Assembly: GCF_032854445.1 (NCBI RefSeq)
Contig: NC_088301.1
Span: 45,433,187-45,497,186 of the forward strand
Source of the DNA: Liolophura sinensis
Taxonomy: Eukaryota; Mollusca; Polyplacophora; Chitonida; Chitonidae
Length of the DNA stretch: 64,000 nucleotides
Direction of reading: 5' to 3'
The translations under genes were made by a program, and so were the position numbers. The first letter of the stretch is position 1. Each line of letters opens with the position of its first letter. Shown piece after piece: positions 13,801 through 25,945 of this stretch. The notes beneath the pieces were generated by a model, which was given only the letters and a program-made list of their open reading frames with translations, was not told where the DNA came from and searched no databases.

Positions 13801-16800
13801 AGGGCCTAGCATAAATTTAATTGTCTCCTTGTTGCAGACAAATAACAGGAAAATTTGAGACTGACTTTGAACACGCAAGTTCAGACAAGACGACATCTAA
13901 AAAAAGAAAATAAATAAAAAATTATTTTTTTGCTAAAAAAAAAGCACCACTGCTTACAGCAGCATATTAGAGACTATTTTTCAAATGGCACCACGAATAG
14001 ACTATTTATACTGTTTCCTGACCCAAAGGAGTTGTGCATATGAAAACAACATGTAGCCTTTTGAAGATTAAAACTCTTGGCAAATGACAATTGATAATGG
14101 AATACTAATACAGACACATGTACACTGAAACTGTATTTATTTTACAGGTGTATTGCAGGTTATTTCAGCTATGTGAAGGTGATCAGTTAGTCAAGGACAA
14201 GGCTTTATAGTTCGCTTTGTTCACCCTTGAACTTAAGTTTTGAAGGTGAACACATGCCTACCTGAAGAGAAATTGTGGATGGTAACTTCATCCCACTCAC
14301 TGGCCATTTCCATTTCTTCAAGATTTTGCCAGAAGGATCAGCAGTGAGTCCTCCCTTTTTGGTGATTTGTAATCTGAATTATAAACAAAGCTTTCCACAG
14401 ACAGATTTCTCAAAACTAATATAATAAGCAAAAGGTTAAGATTGCAGAAAATTATCCTGGCAAGTTTTAATACGTCATGATATCAACATTGAAAACAAGT
14501 GCTCTCCAGTGGGAATTCTAGAAAACTCCTGTCTGAGAATGGTATAAGTACTTGTGCAGTACACTCAGTCAGCAAAGGGCAAAGGGCAATAGTAATGAAA
14601 TGTATGCGGTTTGATCCTGTGGAACAGGTGAAGAACATGCAATACCTTACGTTTCCGTTGTTATGCATGCAAACACCTATTCCTGAAGGAGTGAAACAGG
14701 CCATGAGCTTCCCACCAGGAACATCTCCATACACAAGGGTGTAATATCCAGGTTTTCCAGGCCCTGCCTGAGAACTCAGTATTGCTGGATGACCAGAAGG
14801 ATAGCTAAACACTGTCAAGGAATTCTTCTCTCCGCAAAAAGCTTAATAGGGTTTAGTGTTTTTAGTGCACCCCAAATTTGCTAAAAATATGTCTAGCTCT
14901 TTAATGTGATATCGTTGAGAATTCGTTTTGTACTTTTATACAGAACATATCCTGTTAAGAATACAAATACTGTTCAAGAGATGAATTGCAGGCACAGGCA
15001 AAACCACCTTGAACAAAATAAGTCAAGGTCATTAAAAAAAAAAGGTCCTGCTACATGGCTAGGTGCACATGTGATATAAGATTCATGGAAATTGCTTACA
15101 CAGTTGAAGAGATATTGTTACAAGTGTGTTAAAAGCATGTCACTTCAATGATCCACAGGTCAAGGTCTGTGAAAAACTAGAGTTCTTCTGAAGGTCTAGG
15201 TGATTATGTGACATAGGTTTCATGAAAATTCATGAAAGACTTCAAGAGGTATTGTCTTTACAATTCTGTCACAAAATGTAGCTTACATGTAAATAAGGCC
15301 CAAGGTCAAAGAAAATATATCCGCCCCTCACCTATATATAAATGTTTAAAAACTATTGGGTCATGATAGACACCACTTGCTACAAAAATATTCCAAGGCC
15401 AATTTTAGCTGGTAAAATGAATATATGTTTCATGTATCCTTTAATATCCTGTTTCCTTTCCACATGTCACCATCACAGGTTTCAGGCAACTGCATAATAA
15501 ACGAATGGTTTATTTGAAAAGTTTAGCATTTAAATACATGTATATTGCAGCATGCAGATCACAGAATATTCTTCAAAACAAAAGATTTGTTATTACTTGT
15601 TGAAGGTTGTGACTGGGCAATGTGTACTTTAGCTTGTTACTTTTTTTTTAATAGCACAGATGCAGTAACAATCTTAAAATATGCCATAGAGACAAAACGT
15701 AAACAAATGAAAAAAAAAAAAAAAAAAACTTATTACAATTATCCTGACTGAGTATGTTTTACTTCACATCTACCTATATTTTTGCATGCAGACAGTGCTA
15801 ATTTACGCTCATAAGGTAAAACATCTGTCTAGAATCCATACAATAAACAGTTAGATATTCTTTGTCAAGGATACAATATTGTTGTGGTCCCATCATTTAC
15901 TGTTACTTGCATGAGTTTCCTCCCTGCATCATTCCATGCCTCTGGTATTACAGGCTTCAGACTTTGTCCTTGACTAAGAGATCTGAATCTGTTGAACTTA
16001 GTCAGATGGCCTTGATTAGTATCCTTATAGTACTTCACTTTATGGGGGTGCTCTAATTTGGGATCTACATTTTCAGCTTCCTGCTTCCTGTCAAATTAAT
16101 AAACAGTCTGTCAATGTAGTAAACATTTAAATATGTACATGTATAGGAACACACACGAACACACATTTATTTATTTATTTGATTGGTGTACATGCCGTAC
16201 ACAAGAATGTTTCACTTACATGACGGCTGCCAGCACTATGGTGGGAGGAAACCGGGAGACCAGGGAAAACCCACAACCATCTGCAGCTTGCTAGCACCCT
16301 AATTCCTCAACCTTTTCACATATGAAAGAACAACTTTCAGTGAAATTTACACCCATTTCAAATCTGATTTTGGAGACAAAACTACATTGGTTGGCTTCAC
16401 CAGTGTCAGAGCTTCAGAAAAAGTATAATAATCAGTCAACACAAAATAATCATGAGATACTACATCCCTGCAATAAGCTGTTTGTATTGCAGATGGACAA
16501 CAAGTCCATAGTTATAAGACGAAAATCATTGCATGTTCAAAAAATAGCTAGGGCTACTTTCACTCCAAAAGTCATATTTCTCATTACTTTTTTTGTAAAT
16601 GACATTGCCTAGGTTATAGCGCCATCAGGCGATGTCATTACAAGAAGAGTTACACAAAACTGATTTACAAACTGTTGTGAAAGAAGACCCTGTATTCTCA
16701 ATGACTATTACATGTATACATCTACATATATTGCATTATACAGATGATTTTCAAGAAACTTCTTGTAAACATTTAGCATCAATCTAAACTTTGATGTACA

Positions 16801-19800
16801 TAATTTACAACATGCTAATCAATTAAGTGATGGTTCTTACGCTCTTCTCATGGCTGATTGTAAAATCTGAACAGCCAATTCCAGAAATGGCTCTGGTTCA
16901 TCAAAAGTTTTTTCCTTGCTAGAATGACGAACAATCCAACCTAAGACAAAAAAAAAAAAAAAATGACTTGTAAATCACAAATCCTACATTTTGACTAAAC
17001 TTTGGCATATAAAAATGCACTTTCAGAAACACATGATCATCACAATCATATTCCAGAGTTATGTCATCACACAGATATATAAAGTACATGTATTTTATAT
17101 GTTTAAATATTTTAAATGTAAACTTATATATATCCGTCGGTACACAATGTACACATATTTATTCACTATTTCGTTTCAGCTAACTCAAACCCTCAGTAAG
17201 CAGGACAGGCAAAAATAGAATGGCAGGTGATGCTTGTCAGGTTTAACTAATAAAAATGTGATTTTTCTTTTGAGTACTAATAAAGATCTTGCACTACTGA
17301 ATGGTTAGCATTAAATTACAGAAATGTATATTTACATGAAACTATTATGGGTTATCAAGGTGGGCTAAAGAACAAGACAAAAATATTTTGACTGGTTTTC
17401 AGTAGATTCTAGATCCTTTTTGATAAACATAAGACCGACACCAACGCACATAAGTTTTAATGTAAGCAATTAATTCAATAATTTCTAAAACAGAAGTCAC
17501 GCATCTGGTCCATGTAGGCAGTGCAACAACGGCATAATACTAGTATCAACAGACAGTTTGGCGTGGAGGCAGAGCTCTGTTATAGGTATTTGCCTAAATA
17601 TATACATGTACATGTGTGCATCGTTCCTACCACAGAATATTTCTTAACACTCACCTTACATACAATATGGAGGTGTATACTGTCTATTGACAGTTGCTTA
17701 ATCATGTTCATTGTTGTTTTAATAATCCAGCATAACTTCACATCTTGCTCACAATGGACTCTGTACATAGGCCTACAGCCTGGGTCTAGAGTGTAATGTT
17801 TTGATAGCTGATTGTTTTGCGGAAATCCCTTACAGTGTTCAATATTCCTTGATTTATATTGATTACACCATTAATATGTAACTTATTTTTATTAATTAAC
17901 ACATTTACATTGATATAGATTACATTTTGCTCAAGAACATTTCTTTTGTATGTCGTGAAAGGGCTTACCATTCCTATACGACTCAAGGGGACAAATCTTG
18001 CTTCACGCAAATGTAAGTCTATACATGAATTATGACTCGTGTGCCTATAGCAAACATTTATTAATAATGGCTAAACCTTCCCGTACTTCGGTACAGGTAT
18101 GTAGGTCTATATATTTATCCTATGATGACATTTCTTTTTTCTGTTTCTGTGCTTGTGAATTTTATATTTGCTGGCAATATTAAGCAGAGTCTAACTGAGC
18201 ATGTACTAGACTTATAATCTCATCATTTATCTCCATAAATGGTGTTTTGTCAATGTTTTATTGTTGCTTTTTATTTCTCAATGTTGACCAAAACCTGATC
18301 CATAAAAGAAGCATTCCTATAATGGGTTTATCACTTTACCAAGATACTTTATATTTAAACTACATGTTTGCCATCTTTTGTTTTATGGACATACCTTATG
18401 ATCAAAAAAAAAAAACACAAAAATCAAATACAAAACGACAGGGCGCATTGGAGGTGAGATTTCCCAAAAATGGTGGATAATCTATAAAAACATTTATATC
18501 TAACGGACAAATAAAGTTATATTTTCTGAGTCAAATATCACATAACATTTCTTACCATATCTTCTTGTACCTGAAAAAATTATGCTTAACGTATTGGCAT
18601 ATATTTTTGACTTGATACATATACTCTTGATCACCATGAAGTGCATGAAAAACATAAATATTATGTTGTTGCTGAACTGCCTACATGCCTCACTTCAGTT
18701 TTAGAAATTAGTGAAGTAATTAGATGCTACACATGCTGAACAGGTAAGAATCACATACACGTAAAAAAGCAAAGTTATTCTATTCTGTTTAGTCACCCCA
18801 TTTCTCACCTTTTTCCTTACAAGCTTGTGAAGACAACTGGAACTGAATTGTTGCAGAATACGTATTATGGACACCTGTAACAAGAACAAGATGTTATGAG
18901 TACATGTATCAAAGTTCATTGCGAGTACATCTATCAACGTTCACCTCCCTCTCTCCCCGCTCATCCTAAACCATGTGTTTGATCGTGCAGTACATGTGTA
19001 TCAAACTTACTTGAAAATACATGTACTGAAGTATATTCAGAAGGTAATATACGCAATTCTAAACATTCAATAGACTAAAAGATATGCACCATCCCTAAGT
19101 GTCCAACATACTACTAATCATGTATTACTATGTGACCTTTATGATATGCCTCCTCTTGGTTTTCAAAATATGAGCAATTTACAAAAGAAAATAACATACC
19201 TGCAATAGGAATACATGTAAACATGATCCACCTCTTATCGAGTAGGAGCGGGGCATAACAAGCCAATTTTTACATTTCACACTAAATAGACAAAACTTAT
19301 GCATGGAGTAAGCTAGCATGATAAAGCTCTCTGAAAAAAGTCTGGAAAACTGGTAAAAAAAGTCCAAAACTGCTATAATTTGTCCAACTTAGACTTCGTA
19401 GTCCAAAATTCTAACTTATGGTTTACGGTGACACAATGTAACAAGTTGTATGATGAACCACTAAAATTGAAAAAAAAAAAAGAAAGTTTTTTAGCTGAAG
19501 TCCAATTTGGATGATGAATCACTGTGAAAAACAAAAACTGCTGAAGTCTAAATTTGGAAAACGAGGCCATAAATTTGTCCAAAGCAGACACAAATCTTGT
19601 GCTTGATCTGTACTTTCTCCACATTTTTAAAGCATTTTCACTAAAGAAAAGGTGTGGAAAACTGGGCAATTCTATACTTCTGTCCAAATTTTCCATTTAC
19701 ATATATATATATATATATCCAGTTCAAGTGTATCTATAAACATGATTAAAAAACATGTGATGCATTTTTCCAGAGTATTTAGAGAAACACTGTAAAAGTA

Positions 19801-22800
19801 CATGTATCTTGTGAGTTTTCAGGAACACATAAATAAACTGAATCCAATCTTCTAGAAATGAACAACATCAACTTGTCTCAAAAGTTTGTTTTCAGATAAA
19901 GTGTGCCATGGCCAGTAGCAAACGCTTCTAAACGTTTCTCTGAACTTTCTCTAGCAAACACTTCTATCTTCTAGAAATTAACAACATCAACTTGTCTCAA
20001 AAGTTCGGCATCTTTGTTTTCAGATAAAGTGTCCCATGGCCGGTAGCATTCGCCAAGGGATGTTCTCCCATCTAGAACTTTCACTGTGATGAATGACACG
20101 CTTAATGGCTATTCCAAGCTTACACGAATCAGAAGAAATCAAAAAACATTATTGTATACATGCATACATGTACAACGAAATATAAAATCGACAGATACAT
20201 ATAGCATAGTTTTACAACAGGTAAACTTACCTTTATCTGCTGGGGTTTGTTCGCCAGCTATGGATGTTACAGATCCTCTTTGTGATCCTGGTGACTTAGA
20301 AACAGCAGATCCAGCTAAAAAGTAAAATACTAAAATTTAGATCGCTAGGTATATGTACCATAGTTAAGAAAAAATGTAGAAAGTTTGATGTAAATTCTGT
20401 TATAAATAATTTTCTGTTCTGAGTTTAGAACAGTGGTTTAATTGATACTAAATCATGTTTAAAGTAGCGTCACAAAAATGTTTAATACATGTATAACAAT
20501 TAGGCAAAGGCCCTGATTTCAGAGATCACAATCTGTTGAGATCAAACCATTGTGGTACACCTTGAAATGGGTATATTTTATAGTGTGAAGCCTTGAGCCA
20601 TTGCTACATCAAAAATGGACTGTAGTGCAAGGTCTTCAATGATACAATGTATCAGTTTTTATTCTAATATCTTTCTATCTTTTACATGTATGTGGCATCA
20701 TCATAAGGAGCTGGGAAATGAACATTTGATGTCAAGGTCCTGCTGTCTAGAGTTTGACCAATTCCCATTAATAATTATCGTCCCGATGAGGTGTCAGGAA
20801 ATGATTACACTTGCACTATACATCAGCATTCTGCATGTACATATACAATTACATATACCTATTTAAAGGGTTACATTACGCTGATTGGCTGATGTCAAGA
20901 GATAGGAATTCAAGGTTATGCTTACCCTCTGCTGAATTTTAGGTACATGTATGGCTGATTTATTCAAACATTTATTCAAAGGTTTAATACAGGAAATCCT
21001 ATCATTATGTCAGTTTATCAGTGTCAAATCTGTATCCCTTTAATCTTCTAATGTATAGATCTGTAACTGAATGCTAATTTGAAAAAAAAAGACAATCAAC
21101 TGATCTTAATGTACAAATAGAATTCATAAAGTTTTTTCCCCAGAAATGTAAGTACGTAAAAGAAGAAAATGAGAACATATGTCCCAGCTTTATAAAACTT
21201 GACTTCAGATATTTAACAATAATATTTTCCTAAACAGTGCTTGACAAAGATCCCGGCAGGAGGACAGAAAGTTTGTAAAACTTTTTACATTTATGCGGTG
21301 ATGCCTCAAATTTTTGATGATATGAGAAATACTGCACGCGAAGAAGATGAAAAACTTTATTTTCCAGTATGAAGATATGATACCCTAAGTATAACTGTGT
21401 TCAGAAAATTTGTAATTGATTTCCATATGTTTAAGTTAAAAAATGAGTTTGATGCAAAAATCTACCAAATAGTTCACCAGTACTTGGGATATTCATGTTA
21501 CTGTGCTTTACATGTACATGTACACGTATGTAAAACCAATATAAGCAGTACTTTTTGAGATGCCACCATTCACGTTGATTCTAATACACACAAAAGCCTG
21601 TCATGAATTTTGCAATGTATAAGTACCATAATAAACAAGGATGAAGAGCATCAGTAATATGATATCCTCCTCTTAGGTCATTAAACTTTACATCTGTCCA
21701 AAACTTGAGCTCAAAATGAATGATATTTCAAGCTATTCAAAGTGAAGACCTTGACAAAATTGAGGTCTGTAATTCAGTATGATTTTAAGGTGTGAAGTTA
21801 TTAGATTCTTTAGAAACATTACAGCATTACAACATGGAACATGGAAGTTGGTAAATTACAACAAACAATTATATATCTGAAAAATTCTGAATATTTCAAT
21901 GATTCAGTGTCATCTTTTTGATGGCCTGTGTTGAAGTTGTGGACATCAGTAGTTTATTTTGATCACTTAAAAATGAGTGAATGACCAAACATTGAGACTC
22001 AGGTCCCAGTTGTTCAAAACTTTGAAGACTTAATACCTTTAATAACTTTAAACCAAGTCCTCAATTTTGTACTCAGCCCAAAAATAATTGCATAACAGCA
22101 TATTAAATATAAACTAAGCCTGCTGCTGTTATACTTTAGACTCTGGCCAGCTGTATTGGCTGCCGAATTTGTCTAAAAATCTTATTATAAGATGGACTTA
22201 ATACAAGTTTTAGCTACTACACTTTCAAACACTGGGCCCTGGAGTTCAAAACAGATGGTACATGTAGTTATATGGTGAAAAGTATGAGAAAAAGTTAAAC
22301 AATTTAACTGCTACACTTAGTTATCCAGCATCAGACAAAATGCTCCGCTTTTCATTGGACAACAACTGTCACGTGTGGTACAGATATATATGTATTCTCC
22401 AATCCTGTAGATGATGCCAAATGTGTCTGCTGAGCAGGTCATCTCCCTTTGCTGGGTTGTGAATACACTTATATTCACCTATACATCAGTCTTCTGCACT
22501 GAATTAATGGGTCTTTGCAGGATAAGTTCATTACATGGTTACTCAGTGATAGGATATGGAAATATATTGTGTTAGTAACCTTCATATTAGTCTTGGCTGA
22601 TGCCTCACCCAACATAAGAATTACTGACACCATATACCCACGTATCCTTTCACTAAGTAACCATGTAACTAATATTATACAACATAAACTTAAGACTTAG
22701 GATGTGCATGTTTAACCCCCAACAGACGAGTAAATAAACATTACTTACAACGAGATTCATCACATATGGACTTCAAGCGACTGTGCCTTGCCATTTTTTG

Positions 22801-23517
22801 TCTTATGTGCGTAGGACACTTATCTGATCTACGGTGAGAACTAGAACTTTTGGGATCATCATCTTCATGAAATAATCTGTTGAACTTTGCATTTGATTTG
22901 GCAGAATCAGGATTGAGTTTCATAGACGATTTCATTTTCACAAAGTCAGAATCTGAGGTCTGTCTCGATCTGTCAGCTGTTGGCTCCTCCTCGTTGCTTC
23001 CAGCATGCTCCTCACTGGAATGGGTTGGAGGATACGTCTCTCTCATTGTTGCTGTCTGCCATTCTCTTGGCACTGGGGTTATATCAGCAGTCATTTCTTT
23101 CCAGCCCATCATCAGCAAATATTCTAAACTCTTTGGAATGCATGAACTAATTTCTTGAAGAGTGTAGATGTATTTTGCCAACTGGGATAGAACACTGGCT
23201 GCTGAAAGTCGTGCTTCCTCATAGAGATAGCGCTGGGAATCTTCATCATTTTCAAGAAGACTGTCAATTCTTCCCCTAACATGATGAAAAGATTGTGTAA
23301 TTTCTGGTAAGAGGCTTGTCTTGACAAGTCCGTCTGCTTCATCTGTCTGACGTTGTACTTTTTCTTTATTTGCTAAAAAAGCTGCTACTTTTGGATTCAG
23401 ATGTGCAAATCGTAGACTTTGAGGAAGTTCTTCTGGAAGTTTTCTGTACCTCTTGGGCGGCTGACGAAATCGCTTTTGCTTGAAGAAAAATAACTTTACC
23501 CCAACTGGTGCTGCCAT
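7877..23517 (-). CDS. C3orf20-like protein with FAM194-type domain (17 coding exons, one frameshift)
   Basis: Coding exons in transcript order: 23517-22749 (ATG at 23517), 20314-20231, 18874-18809, 16940-16841, 16087-15875, 14804-14646, 14373-14262, 13896-13765, 13633-13532, 13336-13230, 12887-12667, 11871-11721, 10865-10562, 10293-10092, 9788-9646, 9354-9172 and 8015-7877 (TAA). All splice sites are GT-AG and phases agree throughout; the conceptual product is 1061 residues. Residues about 395-545 match the FAM194-type domain (FYPSGHPAIL, YYTLVYGDVPGG, FTPSGIGVCMHNNGN, GGLTADPSGKILKKW). Residues about 790-955 match the C-terminal block of vertebrate C3orf20 (CRCSRHHIPYISDLEFD, PMLLARHNVVPGMFL, HIFNGYGNAKKDFRKQI). 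The linkers are Ser- and Lys-rich. The molecular function is unknown; the human gene is testis-expressed. There is no signal peptide or membrane segment. Exon 13 carries a one-base frameshift in a C7 run (10675-10681). The intron at 14805-15874 has U12-type signals. Confidence 0.88.
8182..9070. mobile_element. Non-autonomous DNA element with long terminal inverted repeats, inside an intron
   Basis: The left end (TACCGCAAAGTACTTA, then TTTATTTTCACAGATT) is matched in inverted orientation by the right end (TACTGTGAAGTACTTA, then CTAATTTTCACAGATT). The inverted match covers about 60 bases. The 889-bp unit lies in the last intron of the C3orf20-like gene and has no credible transposase ORF. A TAT target duplication is possible at the edges but not certain. 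Confidence 0.6.
10675..10681 (-). other. Frameshift point in exon 13 of the C3orf20-like gene (C7 run)
   Basis: The plus strand has seven consecutive G. Read as transcribed, the upstream frame (PISLRAEMLGYERPP) hits TAG shortly after the run. The conserved continuation (CRCSRHHIPYISDLEFD) lies in the next frame and the exon's donor phase fits that frame. Removing one C restores a continuous frame that agrees with all flanking exons. Confidence 0.8.
12025..12148 (+). repeat. SINE fragment, main family, with ATAAATAAATA tail
   Basis: Plus-orientated 3' half of the family: GTGAAATATTTTTGTGAACG, then GTGTAAAACACCAATGAAAT, then the tail. The tRNA-like head is missing. It lies in an intron of the C3orf20-like gene. 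Confidence 0.75.
14805..15874 (-). other. U12-type (minor spliceosome) intron in the C3orf20-like gene
   Basis: On the coding strand the donor is GTATCCTTGAC, against the U12 consensus RTATCCTTT. The branch site TTCCTTGAC (plus 14814-14822) matches TTCCTTRAC exactly, and its branch A is about 10 bases before the TTTAG acceptor. There is no usable GT donor downstream: the exon frame meets TGA immediately. Only this donor gives the conserved continuation into FYPSGHPAI. Minor-spliceosome use is inferred from the motifs. Confidence 0.85.
15022..15300. repeat. Two tandem diverged copies of a ~140-bp AGGTCAAGGTCA-type repeat
   Basis: Copies near 15022-15158 and 15159-15300 share GTCAAGGTC, CTAGGTG, TATGTGA, TTCATGAAAATT and AGAGRTATTG in the same order. 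It lies inside the U12-type intron. It looks like an old interspersed repeat and has no coding content. Confidence 0.5.
16166..16300 (-). repeat. SINE fragment, main family
   Basis: Reverse-orientated tail (TTTATTTATTTATTTGATTG) followed by the core ATGGTGGGAGGAAACCGGG and an ACCATCTGCAGCTTGCT segment. The tRNA-like head is not recognisable. It lies in an intron of the C3orf20-like gene. Confidence 0.8.
19701..19718. repeat. AT dinucleotide microsatellite
   Basis: Nine consecutive AT units in an intron of the C3orf20-like gene. Confidence 0.85.
19847..20050. repeat. Local tandem duplication of ~85 bp
   Basis: ATCTTCTAGAAAT(G/T)AACA followed by ACATCAACTTGTCTCAAAAG and TTTTCAGATAAAGTGTSCCA occurs at 19847-19930 and again at 19966-20050, with about 35 unrelated bases between. 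It is intronic in the C3orf20-like gene. Confidence 0.8.
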
Positions 23518-24719
23518 AATCAAGCCTGTTGTCTCTCAAAACAACTTCTCTGAGTGTCACAAGTGACATTTCAAACTTGAAAAAGACCTGGAAAAATGAA
23601 ACAGTACATTGTACAAGTCTATTAATTCTATGAGTGGAATGAGATGCCAGTACCACCTAATGACCATCTGGGAATGATCCTCAATGAAATGTTCGTCTTG
23701 TTCCATGAACTCAACATTTACCAAGCACACATACTGTACATCTGAGTCATATATTACAATACAATGTATATTTACATGACTACATGTATGTAAAGATATA
23801 ACAATTCATCATGTTCACATAATGGACTAACATACATGTGTTTAAGTTTTCCTTTCAATCAAAGTGTGTTGCTTTTTCAAACAGGTCTGTTTCAAAGTTT
23901 TACCACTCCTAGCCTGCTGATGTTTCAGTGTACATCTTCAGATATAGTGTATATCGTACGTGTAGGATGACTGAACATGATGTGAAGGAGGCTACACAAG
24001 GATTACCCAGATACATGTACATAATGGTACTTTTTATGAAATCCCAAGCAATATACTGCTAAAAGGAAAAACCAAAACACCTGATTCCTTGTAACTGTCT
24101 AAATATTTTGGAAAACTGGTGTGTGCGACAAAAATTATTTTCATTGAATCATTACTTTATCATAATTTCATTTTTTGGGTAAATTGCTGTCGAAAAAAAT
24201 TAAATAATGATGGGTGAGGGGGAGAAATGCATTCTCGGCTATTCGGAGCTATTCTTGTGCACATTATACAATGCATTCAGAGAACAGTAGCTCACACGAT
24301 CAAGGCTGTAGCTGTTCGTAAAACTGCATAATGTTCAAGTCAGGTGATACATTGAAATACTTACCTCTAAACCAAAATAAAGTACAAGGACATGGTCACA
24401 CATGTCAGACATTATTCTCAGATATTCACAGATATTATCCATGTGAAATATAGAACTCTGAGTACGTAGATTTAGCCAGAGTTTGATATCAGGGCCCTTC
24501 ATTTCCAATTTTTTCCCATTTTTACTATCTAACCCAAGTGAATTTTGTCAGAATAGGGTCCTGTGGCTAAACCTATGTTTGAGTACAACATCACGATAAT
24601 GAAATGTATCTTCCGCTTGCCCATTTAGCTGTGTGCATGAAAAAGCAGTATTATGCTATGTACTTGAATGAGGGTAACGACTATGAAAATAAAAATAATA
24701 TTAATCAGACTGACATTAA

Positions 24720-24850
24720 GCATGCACAGGCTCAGATGATAAGCAAGATGATTATATGGTAAGTTTCATCAAAATCAGTGCAGTCACTAGTTTGAGAGGA
24801 GATGCAGGGACAAAATCGTGTCACAGACAGACAAATGGTCGAAGATGTTC
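24720..24850. repeat. Likely interspersed repeat ending in CAGACAGACAAAT
   Basis: AAGTTTCATCAAAATCAGTG, then a GGAGATGCAGGGAC and CACAGACAGACAAATGG segment, resembles a repeat common in invertebrate genomes (family knowledge). Only one copy is seen here. It lies in the first intron of the C3orf20-like transcript. Confidence 0.4.
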
Positions 24851-25288
24851 ACGAAAGATGTTCTTAACAGTAGGCCCACCAATTTTGTGTCTACTTAACC
24901 AAATATTCTTAACAGTACTAATAAGGTTATGATGTGTCTTAAATGTACATGTAATTAACATGACATTTTACACATTTGAAAAGTGCCACGATAATTATTT
25001 AGTAGAAAAAATATAATACATGTAAACGCTAAGATTCATGGAATCAGATGTCAGATACACCGCAAGACTGTAAGATAATAAACTTCGAAACACTTAACCA
25101 TTATCGTGTATACATCTGCTGAAAAATGACCAGTCACGCATTACTAATTTCTAAAACTGGATGGACAACAATAAACTCCTGTTAAATATTAAATTCTCTC
25201 TTTGCCCATACAATATACTGCTTCATGACACACAATCCGAAATTAACTTTACCACCTGTTAATTTAAACACATTTGCAGTGAAAGTAC

Positions 25289-25480
25289 CTGATACGTCCC
25301 ATGTTGACTGCAAACGTTTTGGAACCGCCAGCCGCCATGTTTCACTTGAAACTTGAGGGGAAGTGCGTGCAGTGCCTAGCAACGAGACGCTACACCGCAT
25401 GTGGCCGATTTGTTTACATTTTGAGTCGTGAACGTAAATTTTGAGATCGGAGTCACTGTAACGTGCTAGTTCGTGATTAC
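25289..25480 (-). other. Probable 5' UTR exon of the C3orf20-like gene, with an upstream ORF
   Basis: On the minus strand this ends ...GTATCAG|GTACTTTC, a good donor, and pairs with the acceptor TTTTTCCAG|GTC at 23587. It holds an ATG in good context (25338, ACATGGCGG). The ATG is in frame with the main start but is ended by TGA after the splice, giving a spliced upstream ORF of about 26 codons. Translation therefore most likely begins at 23517. The 5' limit of the exon is approximate. Confidence 0.5.
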
Positions 25481-25894
25481 TCAACCATTATTTATCTAAT
25501 TATACTATTTCATACTTATCATCAGTATTAATTATAACCTGTACATTGTATGATTGTCCAAGATTTTTCAACTTACCTAATCAGAATCAGAGTAATCTGG
25601 TGATGAGCTAAGTTACGACACGCAGCTCTATAGTTTTTATTGTTCATTCTAAATATATATTTTCATAATGTTAATATGTTTATAATGTTAATATAATTTT
25701 AATAATCTTCAGAATTAATACATGACAAATATTTCTGAGCTCATACATTTTCAACGCTAATAAGACACTCAAATTATATTTTTATTCAATTTCATTTTCT
25801 TATGGTGATTTCTTACTAGTTATCTCCCTTGAATACATCACTCTCTAGTGTGTTTCGAAGCCCCGTTTCCATGGGCTTCTGTCAACCTGCCATC
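25481..25894. promoter_or_regulatory. Bidirectional promoter region, C3orf20-like (-) / LRGUK (+)
   Basis: The first exons of the two genes are head to head with roughly 400 bp between them. No other gene lies between and no obvious TATA box is placed for both. That a shared promoter drives both genes is inferred from geometry. Confidence 0.5.
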
Positions 25895-25945
25895 ATGGCC
25901 GAAGAAGTAGGAAAGCATTTAGTGCCCCGGAGATGGAGCGTATGA
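25895..25945 (+). other. Upstream ORF overlapping the LRGUK start
   Basis: ATG at 25895 in strong context (CATCATGGCC) opens a 16-residue ORF ending with TGA at 25943-25945. It overlaps the LRGUK ATG at 25933 in another frame. Such an overlap would normally reduce initiation at the main ATG. Confidence 0.5.

Noticed and set aside
14651-14804. Donor GTAAGG at 14650 for the FAM194 exon
   Set aside because: It leaves the next exon out of frame with an early stop; the donor five bases later (GTAAG|GTATTG) gives the conserved GNVRLQIT continuation.
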